From the NCBI RefSeq assembly GCF_019396385.1, contig NZ_JAHKRN010000036.1, positions 1 to 64,000 on the forward strand: 64,000 bases of DNA, given 5' to 3'. Shown one piece after another: positions 1 to 8,321 of this stretch; the stretch's first letter is position 1; each line of letters begins with the position of its first letter. The position numbers and the translations under genes were made by a program. Source of the DNA: Nonomuraea harbinensis (lineage in GTDB: Bacteria; Actinomycetota; Actinomycetes; Streptosporangiales; Streptosporangiaceae). The notes beneath the pieces are model-generated. The model saw only the letters and a list, made by a program, of their open reading frames with translations, ran no database searches and was not told the origin of the DNA.

Positions 1-16
1 TGTGCTCTTCCGATCT
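1..16 (+). other. Illumina adapter remnant
   Basis: The window opens with TGTGCTCTTCCGATCT, identical to the 3' end of the standard Illumina read-2 adapter. It is not biological sequence. It marks a contig end with untrimmed adapter, so anything left of base 17 should be discarded. Confidence 0.93.
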
Positions 17-45
17 CCTGCCCGGCAGGCGCCGCGCCGTCCTCG

Positions 46-1257
46 TCAGATGACCTGGTCCGCGCGCAGCCGTGTCATCGTGCCGGCGTCCAGGCCGAGG
101 ATCCCGCCGTAGACCTCGTCGTTGTGCTGTCCCAGCTCCGGGCCCAGGGTGTGGACGCGCCCCGGCGTCTCCGACAGCCGGGGGGCGACGTTCTGCATCG
201 GGAAGGAGCCGAGCCGGTCGTGGATGAGCCGGACGACGGCGTTCCTGGCCTCGAAGTGCGGGTCGGCCAGCATGTCCGGTGCGGTGTAGATCAGACCGGC
301 CGGCACCCCCGCTTCGTGGAGGCGTTCCAGCAACGCGTCGCGATCCTGTTCCCGCGTCCAGGCGGACACCAGTTCGTCCAGCTCCGCCTGGTTCTTCCCG
401 CGCGCGGTGTGGGTGCCGAACCGTTCGTCGCCCTGCCACTCCGGGCAGCCCATCACCTCGGCCAGCCGGTTGAAGACCGTGTCGCGGTTGGCGGCGATCA
501 ACACGGCCGAGCCGTCCCGCGTGGGGTAGACGTTGCTGGGTGCGACGCCGGGGAGGATCGATCCCGTCCGCTCGCGCCGCGCCCCGGCCAGCTCCCATTC
601 GGGCAGGATCGACTCCATGAGCGCCAGCACGGCCTCGTAGATGGCGGAGTCGACCACCTGGCCCCGCCCGGTGCGCTCCCTGGCCAGCAGCGCCATGACC
701 GTGCCGAGCGCGGCGAAGGTGCCGGCCAGCGAGTCGCCGATCGAGATGCCGGCGCGGCTCGGCTGCCGGTCCGGCTCTCCGGTGAGGTACCGGAGGCCGC
801 CCATCGCCTCACCGATCGACCCGAAGCCCGCCCGCCCGGCGTAGGGGCCGTCCTGGCCGTAGCCGGTCACCCTCGTCACCACCAGGCCGGGGCTCAGCTC
901 GGCCAGGGCGGCCGGCCCGAGTCCCCACCGTTCGAGCGTGCCGGGCCGGAAGTTCTCGATGAACACGTCCGCGCCGGCCAGCAACTGACGCAGGAGCTCC
1001 TGACCCTCGGCCTGCCGGAGGTCGCAGGTGATCGACTTCTTGTTGCGGGCGATGATCGGCCAGGTGAGGGAGAGCCCCTGCGGCCGATGACTGCCCCACT
1101 GCCGCATCGGGTCGCCGCCGCGCGGATCCTCGACCTTGATCACTTCCGCGCCGAAGTCGCCGAGCAGCTGCCCGCAGAAGGGACCGGCGATGAGTGAACC
1201 GGTCTCGACGACCCGCAGCCCTGCCAACGGCCCGCCGCGCCGCTCGTCGTCAGCCAC
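46..1257 (-). CDS. CaiB/BaiF family (class III) CoA transferase
   Basis: This 403-aa protein (GTG start) should move CoA between acyl donors and acceptors in the cytoplasm, as formyl-CoA:oxalate and carnitine CoA transferases do. The N-terminal LAGLRVVETGSLIAGPFCGQ, GDFGAEVIKVEDP and the RNKKSITCDLR stretch are typical of the family. The Asp in GISIGDSLAG (about residue 175) lies where the catalytic aspartate that forms the acyl anhydride is expected. Length is normal for the family. It is the last gene of a leftward operon and overlaps the upstream E2 gene by 8 bp, so it is probably translationally coupled. Context suggests it activates a carboxylic acid intermediate of the neighbouring catabolic pathway. 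The substrate cannot be read from the sequence. Confidence 0.9.
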   Translation of the reverse strand: MADDERRGGPLAGLRVVETGSLIAGPFCGQLLGDFGAEVIKVEDPRGGDPMRQWGSHRPQGLSLTWPIIARNKKSITCDLRQAEGQELLRQLLAGADVFIENFRPGTLERWGLGPAALAELSPGLVVTRVTGYGQDGPYAGRAGFGSIGEAMGGLRYLTGEPDRQPSRAGISIGDSLAGTFAALGTVMALLARERTGRGQVVDSAIYEAVLALMESILPEWELAGARRERTGSILPGVAPSNVYPTRDGSAVLIAANRDTVFNRLAEVMGCPEWQGDERFGTHTARGKNQAELDELVSAWTREQDRDALLERLHEAGVPAGLIYTAPDMLADPHFEARNAVVRLIHDRLGSFPMQNVAPRLSETPGRVHTLGPELGQHNDEVYGGILGLDAGTMTRLRADQVI

Positions 1258-1960
1258 CAGCGGCCACCTTCCCGTCGGCGTTCTCCAGGCGTTCGCGCAC
1301 CCGGCCCAGGAAGGCGGCGGCGTACGCCCCGTCGAAGACCCGGTGGTCGAACGACATCGTCAGCACGGCGACCAGGCCCACCTCGACCCGAGTGCCGTCG
1401 GCCACGACCGGCCGTCGCGCGATGGTGTCCATGGACAGGATCGCCGCCTGCGGCTGGTTGATCACCGGGATGGTGAACAGCGTGCCGGAGCGGCCGAGGC
1501 TCGACAGGGTGAACGTGCCGCCCGCCATGTCGGCCACGCCGAGCGCGCGCGAGCGAGCCCTGCCGGTGAGTTCGGTGATGCGCTCGTGCAGCCCTTCGAC
1601 GTCGAGCTCGTGGGCTCCGCGGATCACCGGCACGACCAGGCCCTCGTGGCTCATGTCGACGGCGACGCCGAGGTTGACGTGCTCGAAGACCCGGATCGAG
1701 CCGTCTTCCCAGCTGGAGTTGACCAGGGGGAAGTCGGCCAGGGCGCGGGTGACGGCCCAGGCCGTGTAGGCGGGCACGGCGGGCCGGGCCGCCGACGCCC
1801 GCCGCGCGGCCTCCACCGCGTCGAAGCGGACCTCGACGGCCATCGCCGCGTGCGGGCTGGTGGCCAGCGAGCGCACCATGTGCTCGGCGGTGCGGCGGCG
1901 GATGCCGCTGGCGCGCCGTACCGTGCTGGGGCCGCGCGGGTCGGTCGTGACAGCGCTCAC
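1250..1960 (-). CDS. 2-oxo-acid dehydrogenase E2, catalytic acyltransferase domain only
   Basis: This 236-aa protein is the catalytic domain of a dihydrolipoamide acyltransferase. The hallmark DHRVFDGAYAAAFL near the C-terminus carries the active-site His and Asp, and TFTLSSLGRSGTLFTIPVIN is the usual core strand. Ordinary E2 proteins carry a lipoyl domain and an E3/E1-binding domain upstream of this core. Here both are missing, and the lipoyl domain is the separate gene just upstream. The GTG start was chosen because it overlaps the stop of the lipoyl gene as GTGA; longer in-frame starts would read through the lipoyl gene in the wrong frame. It presumably moves the acyl group from the free lipoyl carrier to CoA. 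Confidence 0.88.
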   Translation of the reverse strand: MSAVTTDPRGPSTVRRASGIRRRTAEHMVRSLATSPHAAMAVEVRFDAVEAARRASAARPAVPAYTAWAVTRALADFPLVNSSWEDGSIRVFEHVNLGVAVDMSHEGLVVPVIRGAHELDVEGLHERITELTGRARSRALGVADMAGGTFTLSSLGRSGTLFTIPVINQPQAAILSMDTIARRPVVADGTRVEVGLVAVLTMSFDHRVFDGAYAAAFLGRVRERLENADGKVAAGG

Positions 1961-2205
1961 GGCGCGTCGCCGACGATGACGGCCAGGATACTGCGCACGT
2001 CGACGACGTCCCCCGGCTCGACCTTGATCCGCAGGGTGCCGCCGGTCGGGGCGGGCAGGACCTCGCGTGCCTTCTCGGCCTCGATCTCGACCAGGTCCTG
2101 GCCCTCTTCGACCCGCGCGCCGTCCTCGAAGTACCACTCCAGGATCTCCGCTTCGGACATGCCCATGCTCAACTGCGGGAGGCGTACCTCGGTTTCCACG
2201 CTCAC
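1957..2205 (-). CDS. stand-alone lipoyl carrier protein of the 2-oxo-acid dehydrogenase
   Basis: This 82-aa protein is a single biotinyl/lipoyl attachment domain. VEIEAEKAREVLPAP holds the lysine to be lipoylated (about residue 45) in the tight turn, and GTLRIKVEPGDVVDV is the second half of the barrel. It starts with GTG overlapping the stop of the E1 beta gene (GTGA) and ends in the same kind of overlap with the E2 catalytic gene, so it is made in step with both. It should carry acyl groups between E1, E2 and a dihydrolipoamide dehydrogenase. No E3 gene is in the window, so a housekeeping E3 is likely shared. A biotin carrier role is less likely given its E1/E2 neighbours. Confidence 0.88.
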   Translation of the reverse strand: MSVETEVRLPQLSMGMSEAEILEWYFEDGARVEEGQDLVEIEAEKAREVLPAPTGGTLRIKVEPGDVVDVRSILAVIVGDAP

Positions 2206-3218
2206 TTCTCCACTCCGAGCACGCGGCGCACGGCCGCGACGACCTTCTCCTTGGACGGGTAGATCTGCTTCTCCAGCACCGGGCTGAACGGCACGTGCAT
2301 GTCGTCGCTGGTGACCCGCAGCACGGGTGCGCGCAGGCTGCCGAAGCCCTCCTCGACGAGGTGCGCGGCGATCTCGCTGGCGGCGCTGCAGGTGCGGTTG
2401 GCGGGGTCGACGATCACGCAGCGGCCGGTCTTGGCGACCGAGGCGAGGATGGCGGGCCAGTCCATCGGCACCAGCGTGCGCGGATCGACCACCTCGACGG
2501 AGACGCCCTCGCCGGCCAGGTCCGCGGCCGCGTCCAGGGCGTGCCTGACACCCCCGCCGATGCCGATGACGGTGACGTCGGTGCCTTCGCGCGGCACCGA
2601 CGCCACGCCGAACGGGATCAGGTGGTCGTCGTCCTCCGGTGCCGCGCCACGGCCGCGGCGCCCCCACAGGGTCGCGTCCTCGAAGCAGAGCACCGGGTTG
2701 TCGTCGCGGATCGCCGTCTTGAGCAGGCCCTTGAGGTCGGGGCCGTTGCTCGGCACCATGATCTTCAGCCCGGGGACGTTCATGAACATCGGGTACGGGC
2801 GGTCGGCGTGGTGCGCGGCGGTGCCGCCGTGGTAGTAGAGCGCCTGGCGGAACACCACGGGCATCCTCGCCTGGCCGCCGAACATGTACCGGTTCTTGGC
2901 GACCTGGCTCACGAACTGGTCCATGGCGCAGAACATGAAGCTGGCCACCGTCAGGTCGACGATGGGACGCAGCCCGGCCATGGCGGCGCCGGCGGCCATC
3001 CCGACGCTGGCGGCCTCCGACAGCGGCAGGTCGCGGATGCGGCTGGGGCCGAAGTCCTCCAGGAAGCCCTGCGCGGCGCCGAAGACGTTGGCGCGCAGAT
3101 CCTGCCCCATCAGGATGACGCGCTCGTCGCGGGTCATCTCCTCGTGCTGCGCCTGCTGGATGGCCTGGAGGAAGCCCAGTTGCGCAGCACGCCTGGCGGC
3201 CGCGGGCGCGGTGCTCAT
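2202..3218 (-). CDS. 2-oxo-acid/acetoin dehydrogenase E1 component, beta subunit
   Basis: This 338-aa protein matches the E1 beta (transketolase-like pyrimidine plus C-terminal) subunit of thiamine-diphosphate dehydrogenase complexes. It opens with a family-typical LGFLQAIQQAQHEEMTRDERVI. GAAQGFLEDFGPSRIRDLPL and EAASVGMAAGAAMAGLRPIV follow, and the C-terminal domain carries SVEVVDPRTLVPMDWPAI. It forms a heterotetramer with E1 alpha, contributing to the cofactor site and to contacts with E2. Its ATG overlaps the stop of E1 alpha (ATGA). Length is normal. The substrate could be pyruvate, acetoin, a branched-chain 2-oxo acid or a pathway intermediate. Confidence 0.93.
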   Translation of the reverse strand: MSTAPAAARRAAQLGFLQAIQQAQHEEMTRDERVILMGQDLRANVFGAAQGFLEDFGPSRIRDLPLSEAASVGMAAGAAMAGLRPIVDLTVASFMFCAMDQFVSQVAKNRYMFGGQARMPVVFRQALYYHGGTAAHHADRPYPMFMNVPGLKIMVPSNGPDLKGLLKTAIRDDNPVLCFEDATLWGRRGRGAAPEDDDHLIPFGVASVPREGTDVTVIGIGGGVRHALDAAADLAGEGVSVEVVDPRTLVPMDWPAILASVAKTGRCVIVDPANRTCSAASEIAAHLVEEGFGSLRAPVLRVTSDDMHVPFSPVLEKQIYPSKEKVVAAVRRVLGVEK

Positions 3219-4201
3219 GTGGACGCCCCTTCGACGTAGTAGAGATCCCGGTACGCCTCCTCAGGCTCGGGATACGGGCTGTCACGCGCGAACTCGACGG
3301 CCGCGGCGACTTCGGCCCGCACCTCGGCGTCGAGCGCCTCGACGGCGGCCTCGTCGGCCAGCCCTTCGTCGAGGAGACGCCGGCGGAACAGGTCGATCGG
3401 GTCGCGCTCCTGCCGCCACACGTCCACCTCGGACTGGTCCCGGTAGCTGTTCTTGACCCGCAGGCCGTAGGCGTGTTCGTGGAAGCGGTAGGTCTTGGCC
3501 TCGACCAGGCTGGGGCCCTCGCCGCGCCGGGCGCGGGCGACGGCCGCGGAGACCGCCTCGTAGGTCGCGACCGGGTCCTGCCCGTCGACGGTGACGCCGG
3601 GCATGCCGTAGCCGGTGGCGCGCACCGAGATGTCCTCGACGGAGGTGAGCTCCCCGGCGCGCACGCTGACGGCCCATCCGTTGTTCTCGCAGAAGAAGAC
3701 GACCGGCAGCTTCCACACGGCCGCGAGGTTCATCGACTCGTGCAGGACGCCCTCGTTGGCGGCCCCGTCGCCGAAGAAGCACAGCGCGACGAGGCCGTTG
3801 CCCAGCACGTCGGCGGCGAGTCCGGCGCCGACGGCGACGGGTATGGCGGACCCGACGATGCCGGACTCGCCGAGGCTGCCGACGGAGAAGTCGGCCAGGT
3901 GCATGCTGCCCCCCTTGCCCTTGCAGACGCCGCCGGCCTTGCCGAGCAGTTCCGCCATGAGCCGGTCGAGGCGGGCACCCTTCGCGATGGGGTGGCCGTG
4001 CGAGCGGTGGTTGCCGGTCATGTAGTCGTCCGCGGTCGTCGCCAGGCAGGCGCCCGCGATGGCGGCCTCCTGACCGATGCTCAGGTGCACCATCGCCGGC
4101 AGCTCGCCGGCGTGGAAGAGCTCGATCGTGGCCTCTTCGAACAGACGGATACGCAGCATCCGTCGCAACATCTCCAGCGCGAGATCGCGCTCCAGGTTCA
4201 T
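3215..4201 (-). CDS. 2-oxo-acid/acetoin dehydrogenase E1 component, alpha subunit
   Basis: This 328-aa subunit carries the thiamine-diphosphate motif, starting at GDGAANEG (GDG at residues 144-146) and ending at ENNGWAVS (NN at 173-174). GNHRSHGHPIAKGA and GKGGSMHLAD are typical of acetoin-dehydrogenase-type E1 alpha chains. It decarboxylates or cleaves the substrate and passes an acyl group to lipoate. It is the first gene of the leftward operon. Its promoter region holds two copies of the palindrome shared across the island, so it is probably co-regulated with the divergent ABC importer. Resemblance to acetoin dehydrogenase suggests acyloin cleavage as well as 2-oxo-acid oxidation; the sequence does not decide. 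Confidence 0.93.
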   Translation of the reverse strand: MNLERDLALEMLRRMLRIRLFEEATIELFHAGELPAMVHLSIGQEAAIAGACLATTADDYMTGNHRSHGHPIAKGARLDRLMAELLGKAGGVCKGKGGSMHLADFSVGSLGESGIVGSAIPVAVGAGLAADVLGNGLVALCFFGDGAANEGVLHESMNLAAVWKLPVVFFCENNGWAVSVRAGELTSVEDISVRATGYGMPGVTVDGQDPVATYEAVSAAVARARRGEGPSLVEAKTYRFHEHAYGLRVKNSYRDQSEVDVWRQERDPIDLFRRRLLDEGLADEAAVEALDAEVRAEVAAAVEFARDSPYPEPEEAYRDLYYVEGAST

Positions 4202-4314
4202 ACAGTCCCCTTCCGCTGTTCGTGCCTCGGCGCCCCCCCGCCCACCAGCTGAATCAGCGGGTGTATCACAATGGGTGACCTAGGAGGGACAGCCTGGCGG
4301 CGCAGCTTCAGGCC

Positions 4315-4332
4315 GTCAGCGTCTGTGTTGAC
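4315..4332. promoter_or_regulatory. palindromic operator candidate, copy 1
   Basis: GTCAGCGTCTGTGTTGAC matches the dyad GTCARCRTCNRYGKTGAC that recurs at the divergent promoters of this catabolic island. It is probably bound by the TetR protein encoded at 19861-20523 (inference). Confidence 0.68.
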
Positions 4333-4359
4333 GTAGTGAATCCCATCCCCCGGGTTTCC

Positions 4360-4377
4360 GTCAACGTCAGTGGTGAC
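4360..4377. promoter_or_regulatory. palindromic operator candidate, copy 2
   Basis: GTCAACGTCAGTGGTGAC, centred 45 bp from copy 1, has the same dyad. Two sites in one divergent promoter suggest strong co-repression of both operons. Confidence 0.68.
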
Positions 4378-4535
4378 GTTACTCGCGGTCCCGACAGATA
4401 AACGGCCGTGACCTCTTGTGCTAACCCGAACCCGAATGCAAAGCTGCGTCAACACCAACGACGACGTAGACGCAGTCACGTCCTAGCGGCCCGCGTGCGA
4501 TCCCGCCCCTGGAACATTCACAAGGAGGAACGGGG

Positions 4536-5384
4536 ATGAGCGGCATCAAACGTTCTTTCACCCTCAAGACTCGTCCGCCAGACACCGACCCCGCCCCCGG
4601 CACCGCCGGCAGCCCATCGGGCGAGACGCTGCTGACCGTCCGCGGTCTGACCGTGCGGTTCGGTGGGGTCACCGCTCTGGAGGACGTCTCTCTACAGGTG
4701 CGAAGCGGCGAGATCTGCGCGCTGATCGGCCCCAACGGCGCCGGCAAGACCACAGCGTTCAACAGCGTCAGCCGCCTCGTCCAGCCCGTGGCCGGCGCCA
4801 TCGCGTTCGACGGCGCCGACCTGCTGCGCGCCCGGGCCGGCGACCTCGCCGCCCTGGGCATCGCCCGTACCTTCCAGAATCTCGCCCTGTGGCCGGGGCT
4901 CACCGTGATCGAGAACGTCATGGTGGGCGCGCACAGCCTCGGGCGGACCGGATTCCTCGGCGCGCCCTTCGGCTGGGGGGTGCGCTCGGAGCACCGCGAG
5001 CTGACCGAGCGGGCGTACGCCGCGCTGGCCGTGCTCGCCATCCAGGATGTCGCGTTCCAACCCTGCCAGGGACTGCCCTTCGGCACCCTGCGGCGGGTGG
5101 AGCTGGCCCGCGCGCTGGTCACCCGGCCCCGGCTGCTGATGCTCGACGAACCCGCCGCCGGCCTGACCCAGGGCGACGTGCGAGACCTCGGCACGTTGCT
5201 GCGCGCCCTGCGCGACGAGCTCGGGCTCAGCCTGCTGCTGGTCGAGCACCACATGCAGCTCGTGATGGACATCGCCGACTACGTCGTGGTCCTGGACTCC
5301 GGGCGCAACCTGCTCTCGGGACGTCCCGACGAGATCCGCGACGACCCCCGCCTCGTCGAGGCGTACCTGGGGAGCCCGCGATGA
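4536..5384 (+). CDS. Liv-type ABC transporter ATP-binding protein (LivG-like)
   Basis: This 282-aa ATPase has Walker A GPNGAGKT (residues 65-72), Walker B LLMLDEPAAGL and the long C-terminal LLLVEHHMQLVMDIADYVVVLD typical of the LivG branch. The signature motif is the variant LPFGTLRRVELARAL instead of LSYG-x-QRR. An N-terminal extension of about 30 residues rich in Pro and Asp precedes the domain. AAGGAGG lies 10 bp before the ATG. It heads the importer operon, and its last codon overlaps the next ATPase gene (ATGA). It should energise uptake through the two permeases downstream. The solute is probably the island's substrate rather than an amino acid. Confidence 0.93.
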   Translation: MSGIKRSFTLKTRPPDTDPAPGTAGSPSGETLLTVRGLTVRFGGVTALEDVSLQVRSGEICALIGPNGAGKTTAFNSVSRLVQPVAGAIAFDGADLLRARAGDLAALGIARTFQNLALWPGLTVIENVMVGAHSLGRTGFLGAPFGWGVRSEHRELTERAYAALAVLAIQDVAFQPCQGLPFGTLRRVELARALVTRPRLLMLDEPAAGLTQGDVRDLGTLLRALRDELGLSLLLVEHHMQLVMDIADYVVVLDSGRNLLSGRPDEIRDDPRLVEAYLGSPR

Positions 5385-6094
5385 CCGAACCCCTGCTCCG
5401 CATGAGCGGCGTGCGCGCCTATTACGACGGCGTCGAGGCCCTGCACGGCATCGACATCACCGTCGACACGGGGGAGGTCGTCGTCGTCCTCGGCGCGAAC
5501 GGCGCGGGCAAGACCACCACGTTGCGCTCGATCTGCCAGCTCACCACCACCACAGGTGAGATCCGTTTCGACGGCGACCTCATCTCCGGGGCCTCCACCA
5601 GCTCGATCGTCCGCCGGGGCATCGCCATGGTGCCGCAGGGCCGCGGCACGCTGGGTGACCTCAGCGTCGAGGACAACCTGCTCGCCGGCGCCGTAACCCG
5701 GCGTGACAAGGGCGTGGCCGGCGACATCGCGTCCTGGTACGAGACCTTCCCCCGGCTGGCGCAGCGGCGCCATCAGACCGCGGGCAGCCTCAGCGGCGGC
5801 GAGCAGCAGATGCTGGCCATCGCGCGGGCGCTGATGCTCCGTCCCCGGCTGCTGCTGATGGACGAACCGTCGCTGGGCCTGGCCCCGGTGATCGTGCGTG
5901 ACCTGTTCGACGTGCTCGCCCGCATCAACCGCGAGCGCGGTGTGGCGATCGTCCTCGTCGAGCAGAACGCCGTGCTCGCGCTGGACATCGCCCAGCGCGG
6001 CTACGTACTGGAGGCCGGGAACCTCGTCCTGTCAGCGTCCGCTGACCAACTGCGGCAGGACGACGCCGTCCGGCTCGCCTACCTCGGAAACTGA
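5381..6094 (+). CDS. Liv-type ABC transporter ATP-binding protein (LivF-like)
   Basis: This 237-aa second ATPase has Walker A GANGAGKT (38-45), signature LSGGEQQMLAIARAL and Walker B LLLMDEPSLGL, with the C-terminal VEQNAVLALDIAQRGYVLE seen in LivF proteins. The start is the ATG that overlaps the LivG-like stop codon; it gives the usual LivF length. It pairs with the LivG-like ATPase in the inner-membrane importer. Confidence 0.94.
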   Translation: MTEPLLRMSGVRAYYDGVEALHGIDITVDTGEVVVVLGANGAGKTTTLRSICQLTTTTGEIRFDGDLISGASTSSIVRRGIAMVPQGRGTLGDLSVEDNLLAGAVTRRDKGVAGDIASWYETFPRLAQRRHQTAGSLSGGEQQMLAIARALMLRPRLLLMDEPSLGLAPVIVRDLFDVLARINRERGVAIVLVEQNAVLALDIAQRGYVLEAGNLVLSASADQLRQDDAVRLAYLGN

Positions 6095-6107
6095 ACCAGG
6101 AGCTTGC

Positions 6108-7151
6108 ATGGGCACCGTGTTGTCCCAGGCGGTATCCGGCGGTCAAGCCGACCTCGACGTCGTCGCCGCCCGCCGCCGGCGGGCGCGGCTGCGTGCCGTC
6201 CTCGTCGTCATCGTGCTGCTCGCCGCCTTCTCCGTCTGGGCCGTCATCGACGGCGGCGCGCAGCTGTACCTGCAACGGTTCTTCGACGGCATCACCAACG
6301 GACTGCTCTACGGCCTGGCCGCGCTGTCCCTGGTGATCGTCTTCAAGGCCACCGGAATCATCAACTTCGCCCAGGGGCCGATGGCCATGCTGGGCTGCTA
6401 TCTGGCGCTGACCGTGCTGGAGATGTGGCCGATGCCGGTGCTGCTGGCGATCGTCATCGCGATGGTCGTCTCCGGCCTCGGCGGAGCCGTGCTCGAACGC
6501 GTGCTGATCCGCCCGTTCGACCCGGACAACCACATGGCGATCATCATCGTCACCCTGGCGCTGTTCCTCGGCTTCAACGCGCTGGCCGCGCTGGTCTGGG
6601 GCTTCCGGCCGCTGAGCTTCCCCAGCCCGTTCCCGCAGGGCACCGCGGACGCGATCGAGATCGCCGGGGCCCGTCTGTCCTACCAGGCGATCGGCACGGC
6701 GCTCCTGGTGGTGGGCGCGGTCGTGGTGCTGGAACTGGTGCTGAACCGCACCCGTCTCGGCCTCTCCTTCCGCTGCGTGGCCAACGACGTGGCGAACTCC
6801 CGGTTGCTCGGCATCGACATCGGCCGCACCGTGCAGTTCAGCTGGGCGCTGGCCGCCGCGGTCGGCACGCTGGGCGCCTGCCTGATCGCCCCGTCGACGT
6901 ACGTCGACCCCGGGTTCATGAACAAGATCCTGGTGTACGCCTTCGCGGCGGCCACCCTGGGCGGCCTCGACAGCATCCGGGGAGCCCTGGCCGGCGGCCT
7001 GCTGACCGGCCTGAGCGTCTCGTTGGTGACCGGATACCTGCCCGGCGTGGGCAGCGAACTCGGCCTGGTGGTGGGCTTCGCGATGATCATCGCGGTGCTG
7101 CAGTTCAAGCCGGCCGGACTCTTCGGCAACCGAGCGATGGAGCGTGTGTGA
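6108..7151 (+). CDS. Liv-type ABC transporter permease (LivH-like)
   Basis: This 347-aa membrane protein begins with a cytoplasmic basic stretch (RRRRARLR) and a first hydrophobic helix. The family-typical FFDGITNGLLYGLAALSLVI and TGIINFAQGPMAMLGCYLA follow. About eight to nine hydrophobic segments are visible, and GLGFAM/KPAGLFG-like residues close the protein. The ATG with CAGGAG upstream was chosen; upstream frame extension only covers the LivF gene. Its stop shares one base with the next ATG (TGATG), so the two permeases are coupled. Confidence 0.93.
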   Translation: MGTVLSQAVSGGQADLDVVAARRRRARLRAVLVVIVLLAAFSVWAVIDGGAQLYLQRFFDGITNGLLYGLAALSLVIVFKATGIINFAQGPMAMLGCYLALTVLEMWPMPVLLAIVIAMVVSGLGGAVLERVLIRPFDPDNHMAIIIVTLALFLGFNALAALVWGFRPLSFPSPFPQGTADAIEIAGARLSYQAIGTALLVVGAVVVLELVLNRTRLGLSFRCVANDVANSRLLGIDIGRTVQFSWALAAAVGTLGACLIAPSTYVDPGFMNKILVYAFAAATLGGLDSIRGALAGGLLTGLSVSLVTGYLPGVGSELGLVVGFAMIIAVLQFKPAGLFGNRAMERV

Positions 7152-8317
7152 TGCCGCTGCGGATCGAACGGGGCAGCCGCCGGCACCGGCTGCTGCGACT
7201 GGCCCTGGCCGGCGGAGCGGCGGTGCTGCTGCTCGGCCTGCCGCACCTGCTCGGCACCGTGTCCCAGGTGGACACGCTCTCGCAGATAGCCGCCTACTCG
7301 GTGGCCATCCTCGGACTGATCATCCTGATGGGCTACTGCGGGCAGATCTCGCTGGCGCACAGCGCGTTCATCGGGCTGGGCGGCTACACCACGGTGATCC
7401 TGGTCGCCGACCACGACTGGCCCTACCTGGCGACCATCCCGGTCTCCATCGTGATCTGCCTGGCCGTCGGCGCGCTGATCGGCATCCCGGCACTGCGCAT
7501 CCGCGGCCTGTACCTGGCCGCGGTGACGCTGGCGGTGGCGGCGCTGTTCCCGGCGCTGGTCATCCGGTTCGAGGAGCTCACCGGCGGCACCAGCGGCAAG
7601 TTCGCCCGCGAGGCCATGCAGGCGCCGGAGTGGTTCTTCGTCAACCCCTACACCCGCGTCGGCCCCTCGATCGTGCGCTTCTACGTCATCGCCGCCGTGG
7701 CCGTGCTGGTCTTCCTGGTGGCGCGCAGCATCCTGCGCAGCCGGATCGGCCGGTCGATGGTGGCGCTGCGCGAGGCCCCGCTGAGCGCGGCGGCCAGCGG
7801 CGTCCAGGTCGCCCGGGTCAAGATCTTCGCCTTCGCGATCAGCGGGGCCTTCGGAGGAGTGGCCGGATCGCTGCTGGCGATCCAGCTGCCACAGGCGTCC
7901 GACACCCGCTACACACTCGACCTGTCGATCTTCCTCCTGGTGGCGCTGGTCGCCGGGGGCAGCGGCACCATGCTGGGCGCGATCCCCGGCGCGATCATCT
8001 TCGTCACCCTCCGCACGTTCGTCTCCGACTGGGCCGCCGCGCTGCCGGGGTTCCAGGGCAGCGACGGCGGCCAGATCGTCGGCATCATCTCCTGCCTGCT
8101 GCTGCTGGCGATCGTCTTCCTGATGCCGACAGGAGTGGCCGGCGGCCTGCAGAAGGCCGGCCGGCGGCTCGTCCAGTTCACCGACCCCGTCCCCGCGGGC
8201 TGGCGCAGGTTCCAGCTTTCCGCATCCTCCCAACCGACGCCGTCTGCGGACGCAGGGGGATCCCAGACAGCGTCATCCCCGCAACCGGAGAACTCCGGTG
8301 CACCGACGAAAGGCTGA
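7151..8317 (+). CDS. Liv-type ABC transporter permease (LivM-like)
   Basis: This 388-aa partner permease carries the LivM signature region LAHSAFIGLGGYTT, then RSRIGRSMVALREAPLSAAASG (the cytoplasmic EAA-like loop) and LVAGGSGTMLGAIPGAI. Multiple hydrophobic helices span the protein. The last roughly 45 residues are a polar Ser/Pro/Gln-rich tail longer than usual. It starts on the overlapping TGATG. With the LivH-like protein it forms the translocation path. Confidence 0.94.
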   Translation: MPLRIERGSRRHRLLRLALAGGAAVLLLGLPHLLGTVSQVDTLSQIAAYSVAILGLIILMGYCGQISLAHSAFIGLGGYTTVILVADHDWPYLATIPVSIVICLAVGALIGIPALRIRGLYLAAVTLAVAALFPALVIRFEELTGGTSGKFAREAMQAPEWFFVNPYTRVGPSIVRFYVIAAVAVLVFLVARSILRSRIGRSMVALREAPLSAAASGVQVARVKIFAFAISGAFGGVAGSLLAIQLPQASDTRYTLDLSIFLLVALVAGGSGTMLGAIPGAIIFVTLRTFVSDWAAALPGFQGSDGGQIVGIISCLLLLAIVFLMPTGVAGGLQKAGRRLVQFTDPVPAGWRRFQLSASSQPTPSADAGGSQTASSPQPENSGAPTKG

Positions 8318-8321
8318 GCTC

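Larger units (their letters stand above)
4202..4535. promoter_or_regulatory. divergent promoter region between E1 operon and Liv-type importer
   Basis: This 334-bp gene-free stretch separates two divergent operons. It holds two good copies of the island's 18-bp palindrome (listed separately) and a weaker third copy at 4448-4465 (GTCAACACCAACGACGAC). An AAGGAGG ribosome site lies just before the importer's first gene. No coding sequence is evident. Confidence 0.75.
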
